A DNA stretch of 64,000 nucleotides from Anaerococcus provencensis (lineage in GTDB: Bacteria > Bacillota > Clostridia > Tissierellales > Peptoniphilaceae): positions 414,844 through 478,843 of the forward strand of contig NZ_HG003685.1 in the NCBI RefSeq assembly GCF_000312365.2, written 5' to 3'. The notes below the pieces were generated by a model. It saw only the letters and a list, made by a program, of their open reading frames with translations, had not been told where the DNA came from and searched no databases. Made by a program: the position numbers and the translations under genes. Positions 26,632 to 35,312 of the stretch are shown one piece after another; positions within the stretch are counted from its first letter, which is position 1, and each line of letters starts with the position of its first letter.

Positions 26632-26825
26632 ATAATTATTATAATCATTGTTTAATAATAAAAATTAATACTAACAAACTTTTAATGAAACTTATTCAAA
26701 ATATAAAAATTTCAAAATCATTACAAAAACTTAACACAAACCTTACATATTTCCGTTGTAAACTTATATTATCGGCATACAGTAATAATGAATTAATATA
26801 TTAAATTTTATAATAGGAGAACAAT

Positions 26826-28364
26826 ATGAAAAATAATAAAGTATTAGCTGTAGCATTATCAGCAGGTTTAGTTTTTAGTGGAGCATACCTAGCTAATAGC
26901 AATATAAATGTTGCCTATGCTTCAGAAAGTCAACCAACAATAGAAGAGCTTAAAGCTCAAATTACACAACTAAAAAATGAAAAAAATGAGATAGATAGAA
27001 AAAAAGCTCAATCTAAAAATGCTATTAATTGGAGAGAAGATAATAGAAAGGTATCCGAATTACCTGAGGAAAAATTAAAACAATATGAAATATGGGATCA
27101 GAAAGACAGAAAGGTAATAGAAGAATGTGATGCACAAATGCTTGAATTGGATAAAAAAATTGCAGCCATTCAAGAACAAATAAAAGCTTTAGAAAATTCA
27201 CCAACACCAGGTGAAGAAAATCCAGGCAATGGTTCAACAGAAGCAGACAAAGCTAAGGAATTTGAAGACTATAAAAAGAAATATAGCGACAAAATAGATG
27301 GTCTATCCGACCTAACAGAAGCAGAAAAAGCAGCAGCAAAAGAAGAAATAGCAAATGCAACAAGTGAAGCTGAAGTAAACAAAGCATATAACAAAGCATA
27401 CTCAGCAAACCAAGATGCAGAATACGACAGAGAAAAGAAAGAAAGAGAAGAAAACTTTGCAAAAGATAAAGAAAATGCAAAAAAAGAAATAGATGATTAC
27501 GGAGACAAACTAACAGAAAAAGAAAAAGAATCATTCAAAGAGCAAATAGACAAGGCACCAACAAAAGGCGCTATAACTGGTATATTAGAAGAAGCTAAAA
27601 AAGCCTCAGAAAACCCTCAAGAACCAGAAAATCCTCAAGATCCAGAGACACCAACAATAGATGAGGATTACAAGGATATGTTCTTAGAAAACCTTCTAAG
27701 CCTATCAAAATTAACAGATGAGGAAAAGGAAGCATTCAAAGAGAGAATAGAAAAAGCAAAAACCAATGGTGAAATCTATGATATCTATAACCAAGCTATT
27801 GATTTAAATAACTCACGAGACAAGAAGCCTGAAGACTCGTCTGTAAATAAAGATTACAAAGAAATGTTCCTAAATAATCTTTTGACCTTGTCTAAACTAA
27901 GCAATGCAGAAAAAGAATCATTCAAAGAAAGAATGGATAAGGCAAAGACTAATGCTGAGATTTACGATATATACAATGAGGCGGTAGCTTTAAATACTTC
28001 TCGCAAGCAAAAACCAACAAAAGAAAATGAAAGTGAAAATCCAATCAATCCAGCAAAACCTCCTCACAGCAAGTACGAGTCAGAAGATTCATCAAGTGAT
28101 TTAATATACGTAGCAAAAGGTTATAAGTACGTTAGTGAAGGTTTCTATCACAGATTAGATTTAGAAGATTCTTACTACAAACTAAAACTTGCCCTAAATG
28201 AGAATGAAATCTATGCTCAGGCTATAAGAATTTTACTAAAATATACACCGAACACAGTAAAAGATGTAAGAGGCCAACTTGAAAGTTTGCTCAAAGAATC
28301 TGTAGATTTACAGGAACAAGCAAAACTTGTTCTAAAGGAATATGAAAGTATACTAGGATACTAA
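26826..28364 (+). CDS. Secreted helical-repeat protein (GA-module-like)
   Basis: This 512-aa protein has a signal peptide (MKNNKVLAVALSAGLVFSGAYL, cleavage near residue 33, after VAYA). A coiled-coil stretch (about 38-125) comes next. Then come four related units of about 45 residues, each with three short helices, for example DYKDMFLENLLSLSKLTDEE and DYKEMFLNNLLTLSKLSNAE, separated by Pro/Glu linkers. The units resemble albumin-binding GA or FIVAR modules of surface proteins in related cocci. The C-terminal 90 residues form a separate helical domain. No LPXTG motif or transmembrane anchor follows, so it is probably released or bound non-covalently. The ligand is unknown. Confidence 0.75.
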   Translation: MKNNKVLAVALSAGLVFSGAYLANSNINVAYASESQPTIEELKAQITQLKNEKNEIDRKKAQSKNAINWREDNRKVSELPEEKLKQYEIWDQKDRKVIEECDAQMLELDKKIAAIQEQIKALENSPTPGEENPGNGSTEADKAKEFEDYKKKYSDKIDGLSDLTEAEKAAAKEEIANATSEAEVNKAYNKAYSANQDAEYDREKKEREENFAKDKENAKKEIDDYGDKLTEKEKESFKEQIDKAPTKGAITGILEEAKKASENPQEPENPQDPETPTIDEDYKDMFLENLLSLSKLTDEEKEAFKERIEKAKTNGEIYDIYNQAIDLNNSRDKKPEDSSVNKDYKEMFLNNLLTLSKLSNAEKESFKERMDKAKTNAEIYDIYNEAVALNTSRKQKPTKENESENPINPAKPPHSKYESEDSSSDLIYVAKGYKYVSEGFYHRLDLEDSYYKLKLALNENEIYAQAIRILLKYTPNTVKDVRGQLESLLKESVDLQEQAKLVLKEYESILGY

Positions 28365-28406
28365 TTCTATAGGATCCAACAAAATAGTAAATAATATATT
28401 TAGGGG

Positions 28407-28446
28407 AAAACTCACAGTATTATACAGTATTGTGAGTTTTTCTCTT
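28407..28446 (+). terminator. Terminator after the helical-repeat protein
   Basis: AAAACTCACA (28407-28416) pairs with TGTGAGTTTT (28431-28440), followed by TCTCTTTT. Confidence 0.85.
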
Positions 28447-28514
28447 TTAAAAAATATGTAGAGATATTGTGAAAATTTACATTGGGTAAATAATAGACAT
28501 AAAGGAGGGTTGAT

Positions 28515-29156
28515 ATGAAATATGATTTGATAATATTTGATATGGATGGGTTGATGTTTGATACTGAGATTTTTTATTACAAATCTTGGAAAGCATTTGA
28601 AGATAAATATAATTTTAACTTTGACATAGAAACGCGCAATAGAATTGCCGGAATGAATGAAGACAATGTTAGAGATGAGTTTGCCAAAATTTTAGGGGAC
28701 TATGATAAAGCTAAGAATTTGCGTGATGAAATTAATGCTTATAGGAAAGAAGGATTAAAAAACTACAATGATTCTCTAAAAAAAGAGGGACTTGTTGAGC
28801 TATTGGATTTTCTAAAGGAAAATGGCATAAGAGCATGTATAGCTTCATCTTCTGACAAAGAAAAAATCCTATACTTAATAGAAAAAGAAAATATAGAAGA
28901 CTACTTTGACTTTGTAGTATCTGGGGGAGATTTTGAAAATAGCAAACCTAATCCAGAAATATTTGAAAAAGCCGCAGAAATAGCTAATGTTGATAAAAGT
29001 CGTGCCCTAATACTTGAGGATTCCCACAATGGATACTTGGCAGCAAAGAGAAGTGGAATAGACTATCTCATAATCCACGATACATCATTTCATAAAACTT
29101 TTACAGCCGACAGAGAATTAGATTCTTTATTAGATGTGATTGAATATATAAAATAA
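28515..29156 (+). CDS. HAD-superfamily phosphatase, beta-phosphoglucomutase-like
   Basis: This 213-aa protein carries HAD motif I FDMDGLMFDTE (nucleophile D10), motif II ASSSDKE, the lysine segment SKPNPEIF and motif III LILEDSHNG. A helical cap lies between residues 15 and 80, as in subfamily IA sugar phosphatases and beta-phosphoglucomutases. The substrate is not clear. It is a single gene with AAAGGAGGG before the ATG and probable promoter TTGTGA/TAATAG at 28467-28496. A truncated paralog stands at 26545. Confidence 0.82.
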   Translation: MKYDLIIFDMDGLMFDTEIFYYKSWKAFEDKYNFNFDIETRNRIAGMNEDNVRDEFAKILGDYDKAKNLRDEINAYRKEGLKNYNDSLKKEGLVELLDFLKENGIRACIASSSDKEKILYLIEKENIEDYFDFVVSGGDFENSKPNPEIFEKAAEIANVDKSRALILEDSHNGYLAAKRSGIDYLIIHDTSFHKTFTADRELDSLLDVIEYIK

Positions 29157-29180
29157 TTATTTAATATTATAATAAACATC

Positions 29181-29208
29181 TTGAAATATTTATTTAATAC
29201 GCTATAAT
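29181..29208 (+). promoter_or_regulatory. Promoter of the N-acetylmuramate operon
   Basis: TTGAAA (29181-29186) and TATAAT (29203-29208) are 16 bases apart. Transcription would begin near 29215, at the edge of a perfect palindrome. Confidence 0.75.
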
Positions 29209-29214
29209 TTACTT

Positions 29215-29230
29215 AAGAAAAGCTTTTCTT
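29215..29230 (+). promoter_or_regulatory. Candidate operator for the RpiR-type regulator
   Basis: AAGAAAAGCTTTTCTT is a perfect 16-base palindrome placed at the predicted transcription start of the operon whose first gene encodes an RpiR regulator. Binding is inferred from symmetry and position. Confidence 0.55.
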
Positions 29231-29242
29231 TACAGGAGTAAT

Positions 29243-30088
29243 ATGGATTATTTAATAAAAATCAAAGAAAGATGGGATGATTTTACTCCATCTGATAAAA
29301 AAATAGGTGAATATATAATAGATAATCCCGAGCAAATAGTAAATTATAATACCTTACAACTTGCAGAGATTATCAAAACTAGTCAATCAGCTATAATAAG
29401 ATTTATCAAAAAGATAGGCTACAAGGGATATATAGATTTTAAAATCGATGTTGCAAAATCGCTTGAAGAAAAAAATGAATTCCTATTGGATGAGGTCATA
29501 TCAAAAAATGAAAGCATAGAAAATATTATCTCAAAAAGTAAGAATAATGTTTTAGCTACTGTGGAAAAAACATATGCTCTCATTAATACTGAAGCTATAA
29601 ATAGGGCTATAGCAGATATTAACAAGGCTAGTAATATCTATCTTGCTGGAGTAGGAAGTTCTGGACTAATATGTGAGGATTTTTCCTACAAATTACAAAG
29701 ATCTGGTAAAAAGGTCTTCTACCAAGTAGATGCCCATACCAATCTTGCCCTAGTTAGCAATATAGATAAGGACGATTTGTTGATAGCCATTAGTTATTCT
29801 GGACTAACTAAGGAAATTTTGATTGCATCAGAATATGCCAAAAAGGTAGGGGCAAAAGTTATAAGCATTAGCAAGACTCAAAATAGTGCTTTGGCTAACA
29901 ATTCCAATGAACTTTTGCTTATTCCAGAAATAGAAAGAGAAATGAGATATGGTGCTATTTCTTCGCGACTATCATCACAGATAATAACAGATATTCTTTA
30001 TTATGGCTATGTTGCTGCAAACACAGAAAAAGTTAATGAAAATATGAGAACATCAAAACTACTGACGAACAAACTAAAGGATAATTAA
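29243..30088 (+). CDS. murR: RpiR-family transcriptional regulator (MurR-like)
   Basis: This 281-aa regulator has an N-terminal helix-turn-helix of the RpiR type (TLQLAEIIKTSQSAIIRFIKKIGYKG, about residues 37-62). A C-terminal SIS sugar-phosphate-binding domain includes VGSSGL and ISYSGLTKE. It leads an operon with MupG, MurQ and a PTS, so its likely ligand is N-acetylmuramic acid 6-phosphate and its likely target is the palindrome in its own promoter. The next gene starts at the following base. Confidence 0.85.
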   Translation: MDYLIKIKERWDDFTPSDKKIGEYIIDNPEQIVNYNTLQLAEIIKTSQSAIIRFIKKIGYKGYIDFKIDVAKSLEEKNEFLLDEVISKNESIENIISKSKNNVLATVEKTYALINTEAINRAIADINKASNIYLAGVGSSGLICEDFSYKLQRSGKKVFYQVDAHTNLALVSNIDKDDLLIAISYSGLTKEILIASEYAKKVGAKVISISKTQNSALANNSNELLLIPEIEREMRYGAISSRLSSQIITDILYYGYVAANTEKVNENMRTSKLLTNKLKDN

Positions 30089-31072
30089 ATGTTAGGATTT
30101 TCTTTATACTTTGAAAAAGAAAGTGATTTTGAAAAACAAATAGAGAAATTTAAGGGCTTTGATTTGTTATTTACATCCTTGCACTATCCAGCAAGTGATC
30201 AAACTTATGAGAGGTTTTTGAATTTAAAATCTAGAGCTAAAAATCTTGACATTTGTGTAGATATCAACAATCAAACCCTAAAGGATCATCCAGATTTACT
30301 AGATATGGATTTGATTATTAGACTGGATTTTGGATTTAATCCAAGAGAGATTGCCAGTCTTTCAAAGAAGAGTCAAATAGCCATAAACGCCTCTACTGTT
30401 AATTACAAGTTTTTGGAAGACTTGGCAAGATCAGGTGCAAATATGGCAAATATGATAGCAATTCATAATTACTATCCGCTAGTTTTTTCTGGTCTACCCC
30501 AAGAATATTTCCTAAGTCAAAATGAACTTATAAATTCTTTTGGAATAAGAGTTGCAAGCTTTATCCAAGGAAACACAAAACTTCGTGGGCCAGTTTTTGA
30601 AGGCTTACCTACACTAGAAGACGATAGGTATATAAACCCCTATCTAGCTTTAGTAAAACATAAAAGAAAATATAAAATAGATGAAATTATATTGGCTGAA
30701 GATGTAGATCATTATAGCAAAAATTGCATAGTTAAATTTATAAATGATGGAATTATATGCCTACCTATTATTTGGGAAAATGATTATGAGTATTTATCAA
30801 AAATAAAAGTTAGGAATGATATAAGTGACTATATAATTAGAAATGAAAGAGAGAAAAAGGATGTCAGTCCAGACCAGCCAAGGCAAATCAAGAGGGGAGA
30901 CCTTGTTATTTTGAACAATTTGTCAGGACGATATGCAGGAGAGATTGAAATTGTAAGAAAAGACCTAGGCATATGTGAAGATAGAAATCTTATTGGCAGG
31001 GTTGATGAGTCTTATATAGGTATTTTAGATTTGATAAAAGGAGGTGATATTATTGAATTCGACAGAAGATAG
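30089..31072 (+). CDS. mupG: 6-phospho-N-acetylmuramidase (DUF871 family)
   Basis: This 327-aa DUF871 protein has a TIM-barrel N-terminal part (LFTSLHYPASDQTYERF; IRLDFGF; INASTVN; IHNYYPLVFSGL; FIQGNTKLRGPVFEGLPTLE) and a C-terminal cyclophilin-like domain. In Staphylococcus aureus MupG splits phosphorylated MurNAc-GlcNAc disaccharide from peptidoglycan turnover into MurNAc-6P and GlcNAc. The neighbours murQ and the PTS agree with this role. The family was long unannotated, so the name is by similarity and context. Confidence 0.82.
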   Translation: MLGFSLYFEKESDFEKQIEKFKGFDLLFTSLHYPASDQTYERFLNLKSRAKNLDICVDINNQTLKDHPDLLDMDLIIRLDFGFNPREIASLSKKSQIAINASTVNYKFLEDLARSGANMANMIAIHNYYPLVFSGLPQEYFLSQNELINSFGIRVASFIQGNTKLRGPVFEGLPTLEDDRYINPYLALVKHKRKYKIDEIILAEDVDHYSKNCIVKFINDGIICLPIIWENDYEYLSKIKVRNDISDYIIRNEREKKDVSPDQPRQIKRGDLVILNNLSGRYAGEIEIVRKDLGICEDRNLIGRVDESYIGILDLIKGGDIIEFDRR

Positions 31073-31928
31073 GAATCCTATAAGTTATGATTTGGATTTA
31101 AAATCAACTAGAGAAATTTTGGAAATTATCAATACAGAAGATCAGAAAATAGCCGATAGAGTAAAAGATGCCATGGATCAAATTGAAGCTTTGGTAGATG
31201 AACTTATCAATATATTTTCCGAAGGTGGTAGATTATTTTACTTAGGTGCTGGCACAAGTGGTAGGTTAGGAGTTTTGGATGCATCTGAAACAGTTCCAAC
31301 ATTTTCAGTAGATCCCAATATGGTAACAGGTCTTATAGCAGGGGGCGATGACGCTCTGAGAAACCCTATAGAAAATGCAGAAGATTCCAAAGAAGCTGCA
31401 AAAGTAGATTTACAAAAAGCAGATTTAACTAATAAGGATTTTGTAATTGGTATTGCTGCTAGTGGGAGAACGCCGTATTCTATTGGAGCTATAGAATATG
31501 CCAAAGAAATCGGAGCAAAGACCGGTTCTATTGCTTGCAACAAGGATGCTAAGATTTCTGAATATTCTGACTATCCAATAGAAGTAGAAACCGGTGCAGA
31601 AGTATTGAGCGGATCAACTCGTATGAAAGCTGGTACAGCAACAAAGATGGTTCTAAATATGATTACGACTACTGCCATGATTAAAATTGGAAAAGTTTAT
31701 GACAATCTTATGGTCGATCTAAAACCAACTAACGAGAAGCTGGTAGATAGGGCAACAAAAATTATAAGCGAAATTAGTGGATATGATTATGAATCATCAA
31801 AAAAGATACTAAGCCAAGCCAACAATAATGTAAAAGCTGCAATAATAATGGCTACAAAGAATGTAGACTATGAAGAGTCTATAAAAATTCTTGAAAATAA
31901 TAAAGGATTTATAAGAGAGGATTTGTAA
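31053..31928 (+). CDS. murQ: N-acetylmuramic acid 6-phosphate etherase
   Basis: This SIS-domain enzyme removes D-lactate from MurNAc-6P to give GlcNAc-6P in the cytoplasm. The signatures are LFYLGAGTSGRLGVLDASE, GLIAGGDDALRNPIENAED and EVLSGSTRMKAGTATKMVLN. The reading frame includes a GTG at 31044, but the AAAGGAGG ribosome binding site overlaps it; TTG at 31053 is 8 bases beyond the site and gives MNSTEDRNP (291 aa). It overlaps the end of mupG. Confidence 0.92.
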   Translation: MNSTEDRNPISYDLDLKSTREILEIINTEDQKIADRVKDAMDQIEALVDELINIFSEGGRLFYLGAGTSGRLGVLDASETVPTFSVDPNMVTGLIAGGDDALRNPIENAEDSKEAAKVDLQKADLTNKDFVIGIAASGRTPYSIGAIEYAKEIGAKTGSIACNKDAKISEYSDYPIEVETGAEVLSGSTRMKAGTATKMVLNMITTTAMIKIGKVYDNLMVDLKPTNEKLVDRATKIISEISGYDYESSKKILSQANNNVKAAIIMATKNVDYEESIKILENNKGFIREDL

Positions 31929-33370
31929 TGGATAATAATACATTAGCAAAATTATTAGTCGATGACTTTGGAGGTAGCGCTAACCTCATAGAAGTTATTA
32001 ATTGTATGACAAGAGTTAGAGTAAAAGTCAAAGATTCTAGCAAGGTAAACTACGGAGCCATCAAATCTCGTGAGGGCGTAATGGGCCTAGTTGAAGGAGA
32101 CCAAATACAAGTAGTATTAGGACCAGGCAAAAGCGAAAAAGTTGCCAAGGCTATGGCAGAAATTTCAAATGCAAAGTTATCAGAAGAATTAGCAGCAGGC
32201 ACTGACCTTGAAAAAAGAACTAGAGAAAACAAAGAAGCCTATAAGGCAAAACAAAAACAAAGTGGCTTTAAGAAGTTCACAGCTACCATTGCTTCAATAT
32301 TTGTTCCACTAATCCCAGCCTTTGTTGGCGCTGGCCTTATCGGTGGTATAGCATCAGTTTTGTCAAATATGGCAACAGCTGGAACTCTAACAGGTGATGG
32401 TGTAAATAACCTTATTCAGATTTTAAATGTCATGAAAAATGGTCTTTACGCTTACCTAAATATTTTTATAGGAATAAATACAGCAAAAGTCTTTGGAGCA
32501 AATGAGGGACTTGGTGGAGTTGTTGGAGGTATGGTTTACCTTACAGGCATGAATCCAGATATGCCTATAAGCAATATTTTCTTGGGAACTCCTCTTGCAG
32601 CAGGACAGGGTGGAGTAATAGGTGTACTAATTTCAGTTTTCCTATTATCAAAGATTGAAAATGCCCTCCACAAAATAATACCGGATTCTCTAGACATTAT
32701 TTTAGTTCCTATGCTATCATTACTTGCAGTAGGACTTCTAACGATGTTTATAATAATGCCATTTGCTGGACTTATATCAAATGGACTAATAGGTTTTATT
32801 AACGGAGTGATAAATATCGGTGGTGCAGTATCAGGATTTATCTTAGGTGCTTTGTTCCTACCTATGGTAATGCTTGGCCTTCACCAAATCCTAACACCAA
32901 TACATGTAGCGATGATTGAACAACAAGGTGCAACATACCTATTGCCAATTCTTGCAATGGCTGGTGCTGGACAAGTAGGAGCTGCACTTGCAATACTTGT
33001 GAAATGTAGAAACAATAAACAAATTACAACCATAGCCAAAGGTGGACTTCCTGTAGGTTTCCTAGGAATCGGTGAACCACTTATATATGCCCTAACACTA
33101 CCAATGGGCAAGGCTTTCATCACAGCATGTCTTGGTGGTGGTATAGGTGGAGCTGTCATAGGAGCTATAGGATCAATTGGTTCAACAGCTATTGGACCAT
33201 CAGGCCTTGCACTAATCCCACTTATTTACCAAAATAGATGGCTGGGTTATCTAGCTGGTCTTATCGCAGGCTATATAGGTGGATTCGTATTGACATATTT
33301 CTTTGGAGTTGATCAGAAATATGTAGATGGAGCAAGCCTTGATAATACTAGTAAATTTGAATTTAAATAG
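31928..33370 (+). CDS. murP: PTS transporter EIIBC, N-acetylmuramate type (MurP-like)
   Basis: This 480-aa protein has an N-terminal IIB domain with the phosphorylated Cys C26 (INCMTRVRV) and a glucose-family IIC domain of about ten helices with GLHQILTPIHVAM and GIGEPLIYALTLP. It would import and phosphorylate MurNAc or MurNAc-GlcNAc, feeding MupG and MurQ. There is no IIA domain, so an EIIA(Glc) from elsewhere must serve it. The ATG overlaps the murQ stop by one base (TAATG). Confidence 0.87.
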   Translation: MDNNTLAKLLVDDFGGSANLIEVINCMTRVRVKVKDSSKVNYGAIKSREGVMGLVEGDQIQVVLGPGKSEKVAKAMAEISNAKLSEELAAGTDLEKRTRENKEAYKAKQKQSGFKKFTATIASIFVPLIPAFVGAGLIGGIASVLSNMATAGTLTGDGVNNLIQILNVMKNGLYAYLNIFIGINTAKVFGANEGLGGVVGGMVYLTGMNPDMPISNIFLGTPLAAGQGGVIGVLISVFLLSKIENALHKIIPDSLDIILVPMLSLLAVGLLTMFIIMPFAGLISNGLIGFINGVINIGGAVSGFILGALFLPMVMLGLHQILTPIHVAMIEQQGATYLLPILAMAGAGQVGAALAILVKCRNNKQITTIAKGGLPVGFLGIGEPLIYALTLPMGKAFITACLGGGIGGAVIGAIGSIGSTAIGPSGLALIPLIYQNRWLGYLAGLIAGYIGGFVLTYFFGVDQKYVDGASLDNTSKFEFK

Positions 33371-33382
33371 ATAATATAATGG

Positions 33383-33437
33383 CAAGTCCTAGGAAATAGG
33401 CTTAGTGATAAGCTTTGTTTCTTAGGGCTTCTTTTTA
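33383..33437 (+). terminator. Terminator of the N-acetylmuramate operon
   Basis: AAGTCCTAGGAAA pairs with TTTCTTAGGGCTT (33418-33430), with G-T pairs and one mismatch, followed by CTTTTT. The loop has a smaller AGGCTTA hairpin. Confidence 0.75.
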
Positions 33438-33505
33438 TTTTCCTATAGTTTTTAGCTATTGGCTCAAATGCTTGAAATTACAAGCTTTATCCCTTGTGAA
33501 ATTAT

Positions 33506-33534
33506 TTGCCAAAGGACATATAAAATGATATAGT
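33506..33534 (+). promoter_or_regulatory. Promoter of the SpoIIE-phosphatase/deoC/amylase/rnhA cluster
   Basis: TTGCCA (33506-33511) and TATAGT (33529-33534) have exactly 17 bases between them. The start codon is 43 bases further on, after a GAGGGTAAGGG ribosome binding site. Confidence 0.65.
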
Positions 33535-33577
33535 TAAATATAAGAAATTATACTTTTATAAAAATGAGGGTAAGGGT

Positions 33578-34672
33578 ATGAAAAAGACACTGATTGATAA
33601 AGTTAATAATGAGAATTTCGCAGTGTTAAATTCCATGGATGATTGGGTGAGAGTTGTCGATTCAAATGCAAAGACAGTTTTCGTCAATAATTCGCTAGAC
33701 CTTGCTAGGCAAAAATCTGAAAGCTTAAGAATTTATCTTGATGAAAATATACCCTTAAACCTAGCTAGCGAGAATGATTCCATAAGAAATACTACTGTGA
33801 TTGAAGAAAAGCTGATAAATGACAGATACTATAGTATCAAGGCTTCTCCTATTGTCATTGATGGGGATTATTCTGGTATTGTGGAAGTTTTTAGGGATAT
33901 TACCCGCGAAACTAATATGAAAATCGACCTTTTTGATACCAATAGAAATATGCTCGATGATGTCAGATTTGTAAGGAAAGTCCAATCTTCGATTTTGCCA
34001 AAAAATAAAGTTTATGGCAAACTTGATCTCAAGGCTTATTACAATCCAAGCTCCAATGTTTCGGGTGATATGTTTGATGTGATAAAGCTTGATGATAACA
34101 AGTACGCTTTTTACATTGCCGATGTTATGGGCCATGGAGTTAAGGCGTCTATTCTTACAATGTTTGTTAAGGTGTCTATAAGTTCGATATTTGATAAGTA
34201 TCCTGACTACACTCCTAGCCAAGCCTTGCTAAAACTAAGAAGCCGTTTTTACGACCTTGATATAGATTCATCTCAATATTTTACAGCATGGTTAGGAATA
34301 TTTGATTTGACCAACAATACCCTTTGTTTTTCAAATGCTGGTCACAATTGTCCGCCTATGATTTTTAAATCCGATACAAAGGCTTGCGAATATTTGCACG
34401 CCAGCGGCAGGATGATTTCAAATATTATAGAACCAGATGTCTATAATGAGGTTACTACTGAGCTTAAAGAAGGAGACCTGATTCTCTTTTTCACTGATGG
34501 CGTTATCGAAGCTACTAATGAGGATAATAAAGAGTTTGGTCTGGCAAGACTAAAAGAAGCTTTTTGCCAGCATAGGCAAATTGATAAGATATACGATGAA
34601 ATAGAAGACTTTAGCCGGGGAGAACAAAAGGACGATATAACCTTGGCTATGATTACTTATAGGGAGAAATAA
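33578..34672 (+). CDS. PAS domain/SpoIIE-type serine phosphatase (RsbU-like)
   Basis: This 364-aa protein has a PAS sensor (about residues 12-115) and a PP2C-like SpoIIE phosphatase domain (about 150-364). The metal-binding residues are in [31 protein letters not shown] and the terminal [10 protein letters not shown]. RsbU/SpoIIE phosphatases dephosphorylate an anti-sigma-factor antagonist, but no such antagonist, kinase or sigma factor gene is nearby. The stop overlaps the deoC start by one base, so the two are linked. The partner protein is unknown. Confidence 0.85.
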   Translation: MKKTLIDKVNNENFAVLNSMDDWVRVVDSNAKTVFVNNSLDLARQKSESLRIYLDENIPLNLASENDSIRNTTVIEEKLINDRYYSIKASPIVIDGDYSGIVEVFRDITRETNMKIDLFDTNRNMLDDVRFVRKVQSSILPKNKVYGKLDLKAYYNPSSNVSGDMFDVIKLDDNKYAFYIADVMGHGVKASILTMFVKVSISSIFDKYPDYTPSQALLKLRSRFYDLDIDSSQYFTAWLGIFDLTNNTLCFSNAGHNCPPMIFKSDTKACEYLHASGRMISNIIEPDVYNEVTTELKEGDLILFFTDGVIEATNEDNKEFGLARLKEAFCQHRQIDKIYDEIEDFSRGEQKDDITLAMITYREK

Positions 34673-35304
34673 TGGAATTAAATAAATTAATAGATCATAC
34701 AAATTTGAAGGCTGAAGCAACAAGCGAAGATATCAAAAAGCTAGTTGATGAGGCTGTTGAACATGAGTTTTTTAGTGTATGTGTAAATTCATCTTTTGTT
34801 AAATTTATCAATGATTATAACAAAGATGTAAAAATTGCAACTGTTGTAGGCTTTCCTCTAGGAGCTATGTCAACACGCGCGAAAGCCTATGAAACAAAGT
34901 GTGCCATCGAAGATGGGGCAAGTGAAATAGATATGGTTATAGAAGTTGGCCGCCTAAAAGAAAAAGACTATGACTATGTTTTAAATGATATTAAAGCAGT
35001 TAAAGAAGCTTGCGGAGACAAAATCCTAAAAGTTATAATCGAAACTTGCCTATTAACTGAAGAAGAAATTGTAAAAGCCTGCGAACTTGCTGTAGAAGCT
35101 GGGGCAGACTTTGTAAAAACATCAACAGGATTTTCAACAGGAGGAGCAAAAGCTTCCGATATCGCCCTTATGAGAAAGACAGTTGGTCCAGATATTGGTG
35201 TAAAGGCATCTGGTGGCATCCACACTAAAGAAGAAGCACTAGAAATGGTAGAAGCTGGCGCAAGTAGAATTGGTGCAAGCAAGTCCATAGAAATTTGTAA
35301 ATAG
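34672..35304 (+). CDS. deoC: Deoxyribose-phosphate aldolase
   Basis: This 210-aa enzyme splits 2-deoxyribose 5-phosphate into glyceraldehyde 3-phosphate and acetaldehyde. The Schiff-base Lys is in DFVKTSTGF, and [16 protein letters not shown] and VKASGGIHT are also present. It is a short class I form of normal length. It overlaps the phosphatase gene by one base and precedes the amylase gene by 8. The other nucleoside-catabolic genes are not in the window. Confidence 0.95.
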   Translation: MELNKLIDHTNLKAEATSEDIKKLVDEAVEHEFFSVCVNSSFVKFINDYNKDVKIATVVGFPLGAMSTRAKAYETKCAIEDGASEIDMVIEVGRLKEKDYDYVLNDIKAVKEACGDKILKVIIETCLLTEEEIVKACELAVEAGADFVKTSTGFSTGGAKASDIALMRKTVGPDIGVKASGGIHTKEEALEMVEAGASRIGASKSIEICK

Positions 35305-35312
35305 GATAATTC

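Noticed and set aside
26622..26804. 60-codon plus-strand frame after the HAD fragment
   Set aside because: Low-complexity Lys/Asn/Ile/Leu composition, no good ribosome binding site, and it runs through AT-rich DNA before the surface-protein gene.
33761..34222. 153-codon minus-strand frame inside the SpoIIE phosphatase gene
   Set aside because: It is antisense to a well-conserved gene, has no family resemblance and no ribosome binding site.
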